Position numbers and translations under genes: made by a program. A model generated the notes under the pieces. That model saw only the letters and a program-made list of their open reading frames with translations, was not told the DNA's origin and made no database searches. 64,000 nucleotides of DNA. It comes from Aspergillus flavus (Eukaryota; Ascomycota; Eurotiomycetes; Eurotiales; Aspergillaceae). The DNA lies in contig NC_092405.1 in assembly GCF_009017415.1 (NCBI RefSeq), forward strand, positions 3,410,001 to 3,474,000, written 5' to 3'. Position 1 is the stretch's first letter. Each line of letters opens with the position of its first letter. Shown here one piece after another: positions 1 to 10,844 of this stretch.

Positions 1-1585
1 ACTCTAAGGATTCTTCATCCGATTCTTCTGACTGCGACGAGTACTCCTCTTCAGAAGATTCAGATTCGGTTTTTAGTTGTTCACCATCGCTATTGGTGAC
101 ATCTTTTTCGACAACTGCCACGATCCGTTTATTTTTCCGAGCTCTTGGATGAAGATAGTGTGCTCCTCCATGGGCATTAGAGTTTCTCCAATGCTTATTT
201 TTAACTTTACCGGCCTCCGTGAATGCCGGTTTCTTTCCCGTCACCGCTTTCCAGTACTGCCCCTCTTGCTTGATTGCCTTCTCATAGATCATAAAATCTA
301 CCACGGAAGGCTCTCCCCCGTAGACGAAACGTAGGCCGTCTCGAGACTCCCAAGTCCAACGACCATCTGTCCAACATACACTGATGTATGTCTCTGGGTA
401 CCAGGCCTTTTCCGTTGGTAGAAGGATTGATGTCGGATTATCTCGGTATTTTGGGTCCACTCTCCACGCGATTAGACCAAGGCCTTCAATGTGATCTCTA
501 GATCGGTATTTGACATCTTTATCTCTCCGATACTTTCGAGCTATCTTTTTCCGTGCCAGTGATTGTTTTGAAATATGTATCGAAGGGCGCGATCGCCGAT
601 TAGCAGCTTCCAGGCGTGCTGTCTGTTTGCCTTTACATTCGTAACCAACAATGTATCCGTACCCTACGTTGCCATACTGGCGCCACGCCAAAGGCTCGCC
701 ATCATCTGGCATTCCCGCTTGAAGTGACTTTTTGCGTAGCTCCTTGAGAGGTGTTGCTGTTTGATGCCATTTGCTGTGGATGCCTCGATCACTGTGCCTG
801 CTCCTTGTCCTTCTATGGGAATAGTCGGATTCAGTACTAGAACCATCGTCGGAACCATCGTCGGAACCATCGTCGGAACCATCATCAGAACCATCGTCGG
901 AACCATCATCAGAACCATCGTCAGATCCATTGTCAGATTCATTGTCAGATCCACCGTCGGAACCATCGGCGGAACCATCATCAAATCCATCGTCAGATCC
1001 ATTGTCAGATCCATTGTCAGATCCATTGTCAGATCCATTGTCAGATCCATTGTCGGATCCATTGTCAGATCCATTGTCAGATCCACCGTCGGAACCATCG
1101 GCGGAACCATCCCTATACTCGCTTTCAGACTTATCTCCATATCTGCCATCAGTGTTGGGTCCTGGTACGTCCCCGTAAGTTGCTTTATAGAATTCCACGT
1201 AGTCCTGGTGGCTGAAGAAGAACATATCAGGATATCCCAGTTTCTTCATCTCATTATTCGCAAAAGACCGGAATGTGTCATATCTTTCGGCTTCCATGGC
1301 CCCGGAACGTTCAAAATCCACCTTCAGCTCATTCAATTGGTTACGCAGCTCTCGAAAAAACTTTAAATTGATTTCGCCGTCATTCTTCTTCCTATCCTGA
1401 AGTTTGTTGAGCTCCTTGATTGAATGATTTATTTGTTTTATTTTTTTCTCAAACACCTCCTCAATTATCCGTTCGTCATATAGCAGATCCTCGATAGTTG
1501 ACCATTTCTTTTTATATATATCAAGCAGCTCTGGGGTAGGAGCTGGGCGGTGAGATCGCCCTCTGTTGCCTGATGGTGAAGCCAT
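1..1585 (-). CDS. Asp/Gly/Ser-repeat hypothetical protein, C-terminus beyond left edge
   Basis: An uninterrupted minus-strand frame runs from the ATG at 1585-1583 to the window edge, about 528 codons with no stop, so the protein is cut off at its C-terminus. Residues about 15-110 are highly charged and helical (coiled-coil-like, rich in K and E). Then come about 90 residues of DGSDNGSD-type repeats, encoded by a 12-bp unit repeated across 848-1107, followed by a basic stretch and a globular part with many W/Y residues (for example WRVDPKYRD and YPETYISVCWTDGRW). The visible end turns acidic and serine-rich again. The function is not recognised. The reading frame is chosen because it is the only long one that continues through both sides of the repeat; the shorter frames over the repeat exist only because a 12-bp unit keeps all frames open. 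No introns are needed. I am confident it is a gene and have no idea of its role. Confidence 0.75.
   Translation of the reverse strand, partial: MASPSGNRGRSHRPAPTPELLDIYKKKWSTIEDLLYDERIIEEVFEKKIKQINHSIKELNKLQDRKKNDGEINLKFFRELRNQLNELKVDFERSGAMEAERYDTFRSFANNEMKKLGYPDMFFFSHQDYVEFYKATYGDVPGPNTDGRYGDKSESEYRDGSADGSDGGSDNGSDNGSDNGSDNGSDNGSDNGSDNGSDDGFDDGSADGSDGGSDNESDNGSDDGSDDGSDDGSDDGSDDGSDDGSDDGSSTESDYSHRRTRSRHSDRGIHSKWHQTATPLKELRKKSLQAGMPDDGEPLAWRQYGNVGYGYIVGYECKGKQTARLEAANRRSRPSIHISKQSLARKKIARKYRRDKDVKYRSRDHIEGLGLIAWRVDPKYRDNPTSILLPTEKAWYPETYISVCWTDGRWTWESRDGLRFVYGGEPSVVDFMIYEKAIKQEGQYWKAVTGKKPAFTEAGKVKNKHWRNSNAHGGAHYLHPRARKNKRIVAVVEKDVTNSDGEQLKTESESSEEEYSSQSEESDEESLE
848..1107 (-). repeat. 12-bp tandem repeat (Asp-Gly-Ser/Asn array)
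   Basis: About 20 imperfect copies of a 12-bp unit (plus-strand GATCCATTGTCA and variants such as GGAACCATCGTC) lie inside the minus-strand coding region. The unit is a multiple of three, so copy-number change would alter only the length of the acidic linker. Two unit variants alternate in blocks, which suggests several rounds of local expansion. Confidence 0.9.
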
Positions 1586-1861
1586 CGCATTTATCGTTTA
1601 CTTCACGGTACAAGAGATTTAAATCAAGGAAAATAGGGGAGAGGTTTTTAAAGGTAGATAATAGGCGCAAGAAGCTATTTATAGGACACTAGGATGCTAG
1701 GTTTGCATAGCAATTCGCTCCAATAGTTGTGGGCTCAAGAAAGCGTCTTTCTAAAATACGCCTTCAGCCAGTATCTCGCGGAATACGCATTTCTAGAAAG
1801 CTTCCCATGGGAAGGACATCTGACAAACAATATATGATGATACCTATTTATGTAGATAAAA

Positions 1862-3533
1862 ATGGTTGTTTTCTGTAGGACAACGTGCAGCATGTCAACT
1901 ATCCAGTCTTATTTGGCCCCACCACGTGGATGTCGTTCTAGGGTATGGCAATTCTATCGGCGATGGAGAACTCGCAACAAAGAAGAAGGCCCTTACGAAC
2001 TCTTCATTACATATACGCTGGAAAGGGTCTATGCTATACCGGATGATCTTCTTGAATCTGCTCGGCTTAAATGGCTGGCTGCTGAAGCTGATATTAATAG
2101 TATTCTATGGGGTACCATAGAACAAAGAAAAGCGGCCAAACAGAACTTGGAGTCCCTCAATAGCCGTGAATTTGATGATACTGGAGTGGGATGTATCGAG
2201 GTGGAGAATTGGTTCAATGCTGGTGATCAATTAGAAAAGGCGGTAAGGGATTATCATATCTACGGATCTACAGCTGTTCGTTTCCATCTCCCGGACAGTG
2301 GTACCTTGATACTAATATTAATAGCGTTTCGAAGATGTTCGGGACTTCATATGGGAACGTATACAGAGCATGAAATATCCAACCGGTTGGAGGGTTAAGC
2401 GGGAAGACTTCCACACGCAAATCGAGAATAGCACAGCATATTACACCTTGATTAGACGACAAAGCCATATTGATACCCGCGACAGCGTTTTTCATGAATG
2501 GCTGCTAGAAAACCCACCATATGAGCCACCAGCATACAGGTCGAGTCCAGAAAGCGTGCAAATACTCCATGATGGGCTATCTACCAGGCTAAGAGATGCT
2601 CAGGGCCCCATACCAAATATGCCAGGCTACATTTTTCCGCCCTTGGGCTTCCGGAAGGAACATGAAACAGACTATTTCACGGGCGAGATCGTTTTACTTC
2701 CGGAATTTACAACACGCAATCCAGAAGATGGACCATATGGAGTTTTTATTGAAAGCACCGAGAACTGGTCAATGCCCTGTCCCCCAGATACCCTACCTAC
2801 ACTGCAGCCATTCTGGAACCGTGCCAGAAGCCATTTGCACTGCCTCTTATGGAAAGGGGATGGACAGCAATCTGCAAGGGCAAAAGCGGCACTAGAGAGG
2901 ATTAACGCTGAGATCAAGGATATATCTCGTGCTGGAGTTATTGAGATTTCCAACTGGTCTAATGCGGGTGACCAACTTGGCAAAGCCGTGAGAGACTTCC
3001 ATTTCTATGGGTCGGTCTGCAGGTTCGAAGATATACGTGACTTCATTTGGGAACGTATAACCCACAGGAATTATCCTACAGATTGGCGGGTGAAGAGGGA
3101 GGATTTTGAGGAGGAAATTTTAAGATCAGCGGAAGACTATAACAGGATAAGGCTAGAGCGCGGCGTCGATACCAGAGATGGGATTTTCTACGAAGCACAG
3201 CTTACACACCCTCCGTATTCAGGGCAATCACCCCCGCCGCTGTATGTAGAAGAGGATAATCAAGACAGTGAAGATAACCTGTCACTTGCTACACCAACAC
3301 CCCAACCTCGACAACGAGAAAGACAGCAGCGTCAAAATGAACAGTACATAAACCAGAGAAGACGGGCGCGCTCCCGTCGGACTCAACAGATGCCGCGTAA
3401 CAGAGATCGTATCATCGAAAGGAACCGGAGACATCCTCGAAATAGAAGAAGACAGGACAGGCAAGTACAAAGACAGGATAATGATTGGCCGGAAGAATCC
3501 CCTAACATGCTGGATGAGCTTAACCTGAGATAA
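1862..3533 (+). CDS. Two-domain tandem-duplicated hypothetical protein with basic C-tail
   Basis: Predicted exons are 1862-2275 and 2325-3533 (540 aa). The 49-bp intron (donor GTTCGT, branch TACTAAT, acceptor TTAATAG) is fixed by internal homology: the spliced copy 1 reads YGSTARFEDVRDFIWERI and copy 2 reads YGSVCRFEDIRDFIWERI. Copy 1 covers roughly residues 20-215, copy 2 roughly 240-450. Each has a GPY..FI motif, a helical middle, an NW.NAGDQL.KAVRD.H.YGS core, a P.(G/D)WRVKREDF motif and a short PPY-containing end. After copy 2 comes an acidic linker and an Arg/Gln-rich tail of about 65 residues that could bind nucleic acid. The family is not recognised. The start could also be the second Met (1892). 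It converges on the coiled-coil gene at 3594-3971. Confidence 0.75.
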
Positions 3534-3593
3534 AGCATGTTTTCTGTAGGGGGTAGTCCTCATAGTATAGGCTCATACACCACTGGCATAGAC

Positions 3594-3971
3594 CTATTCG
3601 ATGGCTTCTATTACCTCCCCCGCAGTCACAGTAGCCTGCCCTGCTTTAGAACATTCTTGGCAAACAAATCCACTAACTTCACGCTTGCGACGATTATATT
3701 CTGCCAGAAGTGCATCGTAGGCCTGCTGAAGTTCATCGAAGCGTGCACGGAGATAGGCATAGGCTCCACGTTCGCTGTGGGTGGTGCGACGTGCACTGAT
3801 AAGAGACCTCTCCAATCTCGAAATTTGTTCCAGGTGGTATTGCTCCCGCACGAAGAGGCTGCGTACAAGACCCCAACTGATAATTTCGTTTTGGTCTGTG
3901 TCCTGTTATTAGATGGCTTTAGTGGAGTCCAGTAGAGAAAGAAAGTGATTACATACGTGGTACGCTTGCAT
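3594..3971 (-). CDS. Small coiled-coil protein, module copy A
   Basis: Predicted exons are 3971-3957 and 3902-3594 (107 aa), with an intron 3956-3903. The five-codon first exon (starting MQA) and the short intron match the paralogue at 19078-19396 exactly in position. Both proteins then share VREQ..L..ISRLE.SL and a heptad-rich helix of about 60 residues with repeated Leu, Tyr and Glu (for example ARFDELQQAYDALLAEY). This copy has a C-terminal extension with a CQEC pair that the other lacks. It lies downstream of the SANT-like gene on the same strand, as in copy B. Function is unknown; a dimerising partner for the SANT-like protein is a reasonable inference only. Confidence 0.75.
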
Positions 3972-4202
3972 AGTGACCTATGGATGAACGAATTTCTTAG
4001 GGAGAAATGTTGAGGCTATGTAGTGAAAATGCGGAAAGCTGAGACTGGAGAGTAGACAATGGATATCTGAAGAAAGTGCATTCTGTACCATCCAAATTAA
4101 ACCTATATATTTGACGATAAGCGCCAACAGACTCTATTCAATGATGTCTTTACTTAGAAACAATCGTTCATTGGCTAGATTTCTGTCTCAAATTTCCGCC
4201 GA

Positions 4203-4502
4203 TCACCAATCAAGAATCCAAACGAGTTCTTGCGTCAAGTTCCTGTTGGCTGGCTGCTCCCTGTACAAAGTTAGACTAGATAGTTTGTGTAGATGTTGAA
4301 GGCGACCTACTTCACGGAGAATCACTCGCCATTGATTCTGAAGCGCATGTCGAGTTCGTTGGCGGTCAATTGCTACTTGCTGGTTATACGCCTCGAGAAT
4401 ATTGATCCAGCTTTTGTGTTCCTGTCTGAGAGATCGGAGCAACTGTTTCTCTTCTGGGGTGTATGGCTTGCTATTCCCCGTGGCAGGGGCATTAGAGGAC
4501 AT
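4203..4502 (-). CDS. Small SANT/Myb-like protein, module copy A
   Basis: A 99-aa protein if started at the ATG 4502-4500; an upstream in-frame ATG at 4583 exists, but only the shorter start is conserved with the paralogue at 18560 (both begin MSS followed by a Ser/Ala-rich stretch and a KPY motif). The core is a three-helix Myb/SANT-like pattern: KPYTPEEKQLL, then SWINILEAYN, then RQRTRHALQNQW, with tryptophans spaced as in fungal Myb/SANT-like DNA-binding domains. There is no other domain. The C-terminal 35 residues after the QNQW helix are not conserved. It is divergent from the leucine-zipper-like gene at 4778, with 275 bp between the starts. A DNA-binding role is inferred from fold pattern only. 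Confidence 0.75.
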   Translation of the reverse strand: MSSNAPATGNSKPYTPEEKQLLRSLRQEHKSWINILEAYNQQVAIDRQRTRHALQNQWRVILREVGRLQHLHKLSSLTLYREQPANRNLTQELVWILDW

Positions 4503-4729
4503 AGTGGTCGAACAGGAGAGTCCGATGCAGATAATTTGACGGCGGGTTCTCTCTGTAATCTCATTCGTTAACGATTTTACCATGAAAACAAGGAATTCGA
4601 CATTGCGTACGAGGAGTGTGAGCGTCTCCGCAAGTCTATTGTGTCCTAAAATAGATTCGTGGGCGTGTCGCGTGTGGGATACAGATTTGACACGTTCTGT
4701 CCCGTCGGGTATGATGGGGTTTTTCCAGG

Positions 4730-4739
4730 TTATAAATAA
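4730..4739 (+). promoter_or_regulatory. TATA box of the 4778 gene
   Basis: TATAAATAAT lies about 40-48 bp upstream of the ATG at 4778 within the intergenic region shared with the divergent SANT-like gene. Confidence 0.5.
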
Positions 4740-4777
4740 TCAAGGTAATTCCACCAAATGAGAACAGCAAGAAAGTC

Positions 4778-5344
4778 ATGAGCAACCAAATCATGGAAGA
4801 TCAAATGATGGAAGCATTCCTTGGCTGGAGTAATGGAGAGTTACCTGACTTCCCAAATCTTGATCCTTTTATCTTTGATTCCGTCCTAGCCGCCCCTGAG
4901 TCACTACAGACCCCTACCTCTCACATGTTTCCTGCTGTCCACGAAAGCGTTGATGAGGTTCAGGGGATTGAGGAAATCCCTGAACTTGTGTCAGATGACC
5001 AATCCTCTACGCCGTCATCGACGCCTCCCGCGGCACCATTCGAGGCACAAGAAGAACTAGCAGTCCTCAAAGAATTAGTCAACGAGCTAACAAGCCGCGT
5101 TGAAAAGCTCGAGAGCCAGTAAGAGCCAGTCATGAACCCTGCCGTGTGATAGAGCTAAAGCAACCAATTAGGCTTCGAAATGTACAAGAGTAAGACATTG
5201 AACTACTTTTGTTCGCACAGTAACTGATATTTGAGCAGAAAGTTTGAGGGCCTGGAGCGTTACATTGAGCAGTTGGAGTTGTACCTGGTGCATTTTAGTT
5301 CTAGTGTCCAAGAGGCGGTTGCAGACGATGACATTGATGATTAG
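4778..5344 (+). CDS. Acidic protein with leucine-zipper-like C-terminus
   Basis: Predicted exons are 4778-5118 and 5239-5344 (148 aa), intron 120 bp (GTAAGA...GAGCAG). Without splicing the frame ends at 5122 in the middle of a coiled coil; splicing extends it smoothly (ELVNELTSRVEKLESQ joined to KFEGLERYIEQLELYL), which supports the model. The N-terminal half is acidic with aromatic and Leu residues (NLDPFIFDSVL), resembling an activation-type region, then Ser/Pro/Thr-rich, then the coiled coil. There is no basic DNA-binding region in front of the zipper, so it is not a bZIP by itself. It is divergent from the SANT-like gene and could partner with it or with the coiled-coil protein; this is inference. 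Confidence 0.65.
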
Positions 5345-6056
5345 GCAAGGAGTGACCGGGTTTGGAGAGCGTCTATTGAATTCTTGTTGCCATCTTTTAG
5401 TCTATTCCGGTTTATTGCGAATCAAAGCTTACTGTGCCTGGCGCAGCCCTGCTGGTACCGTCGAACCAATTAGATTTAGTAGCCACCCACCTTCATGTAA
5501 GACCGCTCCACGAGCTAAATTCCACTACACTTCCAATTCCGGGCATTGATGTAACAAAAGTACGGTAAGACAGGCCCATGAGCTAAACTATATATGTCTA
5601 GTTGACTATACGGTTTGGGAGAACAAAGAAAAGAGATTACGTCGTGGGATAAACGGGAGCCCAGAATTCTTCTTCCTGGTCTGTCCAGGTTTACAGAGTT
5701 TTTCCTAAAACAAGAGCGGAAGATCATAACCCACAATCAAACCCATCAGGCATCCCTACGCTACCCTTAGCTTTCCTAGAACGAAAGAAAGTATCACATG
5801 GAGGGTTTAAGTTCTCCGGCAGAATATTGCTGCTTCTCAATTTTCTCTCCTTCCATTTTCCCGCTTTTACGCCATTCCGTAAAATAAAATGCCGTAAAAA
5901 GTGTAATACTACCAAAATTGACTTTCTCTAGGCAAGAAATTTTCGCATTTTCCTTTTTTATTAGCTATTGGTGTATGGAGCGAACAGCCTTACTCTGGGC
6001 CTGGAGTTATAAAAGGCATGGTAGAGAGACCTTTACCATAACATCAGTAATCAGAG
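5345..6056. other. Intergenic, promoter of the patatin gene
   Basis: No coding sequence supported. A good TATA element (TTATAAAAGG near 6009-6017) sits about 45 bp before the ATG of the RING-patatin gene. Short frames here lack conserved features. Confidence 0.5.
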
Positions 6057-9000
6057 ATGTCATCTTGTCACCATCTTGCGTGGCTCCGCCATGTACGTAA
6101 CGAACGGACTGGTGAAGTCGTTCTCGAGGATACTGGCCGACTTAGTCGGGTGATCAAAGAGCTTCCAAAGCAGGCTTCTCAGACCCCACAGATCGCGCTC
6201 TTTATCGGCACTAAAACAAAAGATGCAGCCGTTAAACAGATATTTAGTCGAAATAATATTGGTCGGAGAGGCGAAAAAGGAAACGTGAACCTACGGCTTG
6301 ATACAGTTTCAATCAATAGTGACGCCCCGTTGCTTTTCGCTGAGAGTAGCCCATCTGTTCAAAGCGCCACAGAACGAAGCCATCTCCTTTGCCATGAAAC
6401 AGTTGCCTATCCCACTCGTTGGGAGCCTAGCCCTTACTCGATAAGTGACATTATTTTCAGTAGGCTTTACTTTCTATTTTGCGATGTAGTGTGCATGTTT
6501 GCAGACGATTTCTCGACCCAGGCAGATGTTGCTGAACAATTGATGACGTGGATCGAGATTGGAGGGCCAAAGTCACTACCAGAGAAAATACGCCCAAGGC
6601 TGCTTATCGTCATATCAGAATCAAGCCCATACAACGAATTATTGGATGCACTTCACCTCCGGTCGGTAGAGCTCGGTGAATGTTTCTCCGTCGTTAGACT
6701 TTTCCGACTTGCGGGAGACTACTTATCCCCACTAGCAAGATACCAACGCCTCCGAGATGAAGTCTACCGACAGAGGGAGGAAGTAGCTAATACGAAGAAT
6801 GGGCATCAGATGCTCTTTTCTGCAGTACATCTTATGTCATTCTTTGAGAAGGCCGTTCAGCATACGGCGCGAACAATTTCACAGGAATTCAACTTTATCG
6901 CCGCCGCCCGCTGCGATAATATGGTAGAAAGTGACTACCTGGGACATTTAAAGAACTTCATAACGCTCTCTCAAGACTACAAGACGCCATACGATAGTGT
7001 TGCATCATGCATTGCATCTAGTATTATTATGGATGCGTATCCTCCACGCATGCACTGTTAGTGTTTCTCCCAAAATCAAATGTTCCCAACTAACAATCTC
7101 AGCTTTCTCGATTCAATCGATATTCTCCACGATCTACAAGCCATACTGCTATAAGGCACTTCAAGATAGCTACAATAATCTATGTGCACGTCATATGTGT
7201 GGTGAAATCGAGCGCCACTGCTGTGATTTATTCGAAAAGCTCCAGAGAGAATATATTTCTTCCAGCAGGCTTCATTGGGGCAACATGAGGACACTCGATG
7301 GTTCGGTGGCTCTATTCCGAAGTAACAAGACCTGCCTACATTGTCTCCGCCGCCCTCCTGAACGGCATCTGAGCTGCGGACATTCGATCTGTGATGAATG
7401 TATTCGCATTTTCGGTACGGCAATACCATGTCGGGAAGGCAGGATAAGAATACGTTGCATCTATGATGACGGGAATTTGCTCTTGGATCTCAAACCTAGA
7501 ACTGCAGGCGCCAGAATCATGGCCATAGATGGCGGTGGGTCAAGAGGCGTGACGCCTTTAGAATTCATGAAGGAGTTGCAGAAGCTGCTTCAAGACTGTC
7601 CGTTGCATGAAATGGTAGATGTTGCGTGCGGCAGCAGTTCAGGTAAGTTGCTCATATGCCATGCAGGATATCAAATAATGTGATATAGGAGGATTGATTA
7701 CCCTCGCAAAATTCCATTTACAATGGCCAATTGAACGTTGCGTCAACGTATTTGAGTCATTCGTTGTCCGCTGTTTTGGGGGATCAAATTCTATATTCGG
7801 GTATATCAAATCCGCAGTCAATTATATTACCACAGATGCTATGCATGATGAGACTACGCTAGAAAGCCTGCTCCAAGAGGCATACACTCCGGATAAAGTA
7901 TTCTTTGGTTATGCACCCAATACCATCCCTGGTACTCGTATCGCGATTACTGCCATGACCCATGGTGGTCGGCGTACAATTTTCACGAACTATAATGGAT
8001 TGAGAGATATATCGGTAGAAGGAGCTAATCAGCTAAAGGATAAATATATGGAGACGGCTTATGCAGCAATCAGACCGAGAAATGTGAAGAAAGAGCCTTT
8101 ACTATGGCAGGTGTAAGTCAATGAACAATGGCCTGACTTCACTGTCTAACTTTTACCAGTGCACGTGCGACATCAGCCGCACCAGGGTAGGCTAACTATA
8201 TAAATCTATTGGCATAGGGTGCTAATTTCGCAAGGTTTTTCAAACCGGCAAACATAGATACCGGTGAATTCTGGGACGGCGCCCTAGGCTTCCCTAATCC
8301 AACGGACCTAGGACGATGGGAGGCTTCCAGAATATGGCCAGACTCTGTAGTTGATGTGGTGGTCTCGCTAGGAACAGGGGAAGAGCCAAAACGTGCTAGA
8401 TCAACGAATTCACGGACCCGGATTCTGGACACTTTTAACCTTCTTACAGACGGGCAATTCCACTTCCTGAACATGAAGACTGGATCCAAAACAGATCAGA
8501 CACTGCTGCGACTCAACACGCAACTACCACGTCCGATCCGATTAGATGCTACAGACAGTCTCCAGTTACAGAGGGATAATGTACATCTCCATCCAAGAAG
8601 CCGAAAAGACCTGGTTAAGGTGGCTTTAGCATTACTTATCACTAACTTTTATTTCGAACTGGACCATCCACTCATATACGATCAAGGAGTGTACTACTGT
8701 CAGGGCTCCGTTCGTTGCCGCCATAGCTTTTACCATGTAGCAGCCGCGCTAGAACGTCTTTTGCAATCTCCGGTCATCGAATTTATAACAGCATCTGGGA
8801 TCCTCTCAAAGTGTCACCTTAACGATGGCGTATGCAGTTTATGTCATCGGTATCGCAAGAAGATAAGCTTCACAGTACGGCATCCAACTGACACAGTTAC
8901 AATATCCCTTCGGGTTCCCGGTGGTCCATCCTGGAATATTAGCGGGTTTCCTCAGAGCATGGCCTGGTTCCATCGTATACAGGGTTTTAATAGACATTTT

Positions 9001-9132
9001 GGCACCTCCGACCACGGTTCACCGGGGACTATTAGATGCATTGCGTGCGATGGAGGGGGCACATCAAACATTGAGAAACGAAAGCTGGACTCTTTGCTCC
9101 CAAGTCCCAGTGTCAAGAGGACGAGGTACTGA
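6057..9132 (+). CDS. RING-like zinc finger plus patatin-like phospholipase
   Basis: Predicted exons are 6057-7056, 7103-7642, 7689-8112, 8160-8186 and 8235-9132, giving 962 aa. All four introns (46-48 bp) keep frame and restore family motifs. Residues 1-400 form a region of unknown fold. Residues about 411-440 form a CxxC...CxH..CxxC cluster (CLHCLRRPP...LSCGHSICDEC) like a degenerate RING. The patatin domain follows: oxyanion loop DGGGSRG at 476-482, nucleophile elbow GSSSG with Ser512, a SAAPGFFKPA segment rebuilt by the last two introns, and the catalytic Asp in DGA at 678-680. The dyad is intact, so lipid acyl hydrolase activity is expected. The C-terminal 200 residues contain a further CxxC pair. 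No NB-ARC/NACHT domain or repeats are present, unlike fungal patatin NLRs. Patatin genes are frequent Starship cargo; the ferric reductase lies 6 kb downstream. Confidence 0.85.
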
Positions 9133-9795
9133 ATCATTTTTTATTAAATTAAATTGTACTCAGTGATTTTAGCGTTTCATAATATTGATATCAATGGCCT
9201 GGACCGGCGTAATTATTTTATCATTTAATATTTATTAAAGTAAATACAATAGTCCTACTATATAAAATCCCCCTTCCTCTAGCATGCCCGATGCTCGAAC
9301 ATCTAATTTAAAATTATGTGTCTTGCATCAAGATTAGTCTCATACATATAAAACTTAAAAAGTTCAAGTACCTCTTGTTTTGACTTTTGAACCCTCCCCG
9401 ATTACCATATTGGGATGTCAGTTACTACGCTATGGTGTTTGATATATATAGTATCACTTATAGAAGCTCCACAATTCCTGTAATGAAATGGTATTGTAAA
9501 AAGAGTCAGATGTGACTGATTTGTGGAGGGGAAGTTGCTCTTCTTACATCTAGCTTAATCTTCTATTTATAGCTCATAGACATTGCACTTGGCAGACCAT
9601 TGATAGATCGATCGGCCGCTCGTGGGCGCTTCCTCCAGTTAAACCCCCCCTCTCCCCCGAATAATAGTCTTCGTTACCACAGCACAATTATGGCCTATAA
9701 GTATAAGTAAAATCTTCATCTTCTCAAGTATTTACTCAATACAATCGACTCACATTTATCAAGCAGAAACTCATAGCCACAGCCTGTCGGAGAAC
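9133..9795. other. AT-rich intergenic region with promoter at its right end
   Basis: No gene seen. A TATA-like CCTATAAGTATAAG near 9692-9705 precedes the ATG of the pseudokinase by about 95 bp. Confidence 0.4.
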
Positions 9796-10844
9796 ATGCG
9801 TACAATTCGATCTTGCAAGCAAGATCAGGAAGTGCGGCCCATTTCCCCTAGCATGGAACAGCATAATTCTAACCTTGTGTAGAGGCTTGTCTCTCATTTT
9901 ACCCCGAATAGGATTTCTTTGCCCATCAAACCCAACGACTCCGAATTCGAACAGATAAAGGAAAGTAAAACTTCGTTCTGCAAAGGCTTTTCTCCATGGA
10001 TAAAGTATACAGCTATTAAAGACATTGATGGGCGTGGGAAGTTGTGGCTGGTGCAGGACAAGCTTACTTCACGCCAAATATTTACCATCAAGCAACAAAG
10101 ATTGACCGATAAAACCATCACGAACCGCCTCATAAAAACTTCCCATGTGAACCTGGTCAACCTGCAAGCTGCATTCCTCGAAAATCATGTCATATCCTTC
10201 GTCTATGACACAACTAGGATCTCGTTGGCCCAGCTCCGAAAGAACATGGATTTAGAAGAGAAATACATCTCTTACATATGCAGAGAGGTAAGCATCTAGA
10301 CGCGTTTAACCAACCCCTTCAAATGATACTAATCCATCTACAAGGTATTGCACGGCCTCCGATACTTTCATCGTGAGCTCGGGATCTGCTGTCTTGGTAT
10401 GTCTCTAGACCATATTCTTCTGACACAAGCTGGAGGGATCAAAATCGGTATGTCTCGACCACATACCTTCGCGAACATGGCATAAATCATCGACTAAGTT
10501 ATAAATCAGGAAATGTTGGATCCTACATGCTTCGCAACAATCAAGGCATGGAATGTGATGACGTCCGCTCACTCGGTTTCATAATGATGGAAATAATGGA
10601 GCCGGAGACCGCTTCTTCAAAGCCCAACGTGATTGTTCTAATGAAACCAGAACTTTGGAGTCGGGAGATACGGAGTTTCCAATCTATGACCCAGCAATCT
10701 TCAATCGACGAGCTTCTAACTGTAAGTTAGTTCATTCAGTTATTTTTTGGTCTGTACTAATCTTCGAAGCATATTTTTATGGCATACGGAATTAGCCAGT
10801 CTTATCCCTCCCTCTGCAGGATGGTTGCGATGGTGGCCGAATGA
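9796..10844 (+). pseudogene. Protein-kinase-like gene (pseudokinase) with in-frame TAG
   Basis: Exons 9796-10287, 10345-10447, 10510-10721 and 10770-10844 join in phase with good branch sites. The frame from the ATG at 9796 is interrupted only by TAG at 9880-9882 (codon 29); the promoter fits this ATG and no ATG follows the stop before the domain starts. The product would be about 293 aa. Kinase landmarks: a beta-3 lysine (IFTIKQQ), an alphaE-like helix (LHGLRYFHRE), DVRSLGFIMMEIM matching subdomain IX, and an ending DELLTHIF like the final helix. The HRD catalytic loop is replaced by HRELGICC...SLDHIL and DFG by IKIGNVG, so even the intact protein would be catalytically dead. The nonsense codon may mean the gene is decaying, or translation may begin elsewhere. 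Confidence 0.65.

Noticed and set aside
664..1366. Several overlapping open frames on both strands (664-1149 minus, 761-1366 plus, 930-1178 plus)
   Set aside because: They exist because the 12-bp repeat keeps all frames open; only the minus-strand frame from 1585 continues on both sides of the repeat.
1866..3551. 13-base direct repeat TGTTTTCTGTAGG at 1866 and 3539 flanking the duplicated-domain gene
   Set aside because: Too short and without transposon ends; probably chance.
5244..5549. Plus-strand frame after the zipper gene
   Set aside because: It overlaps the predicted second exon of the 4778 gene in another frame; composition is not protein-like.
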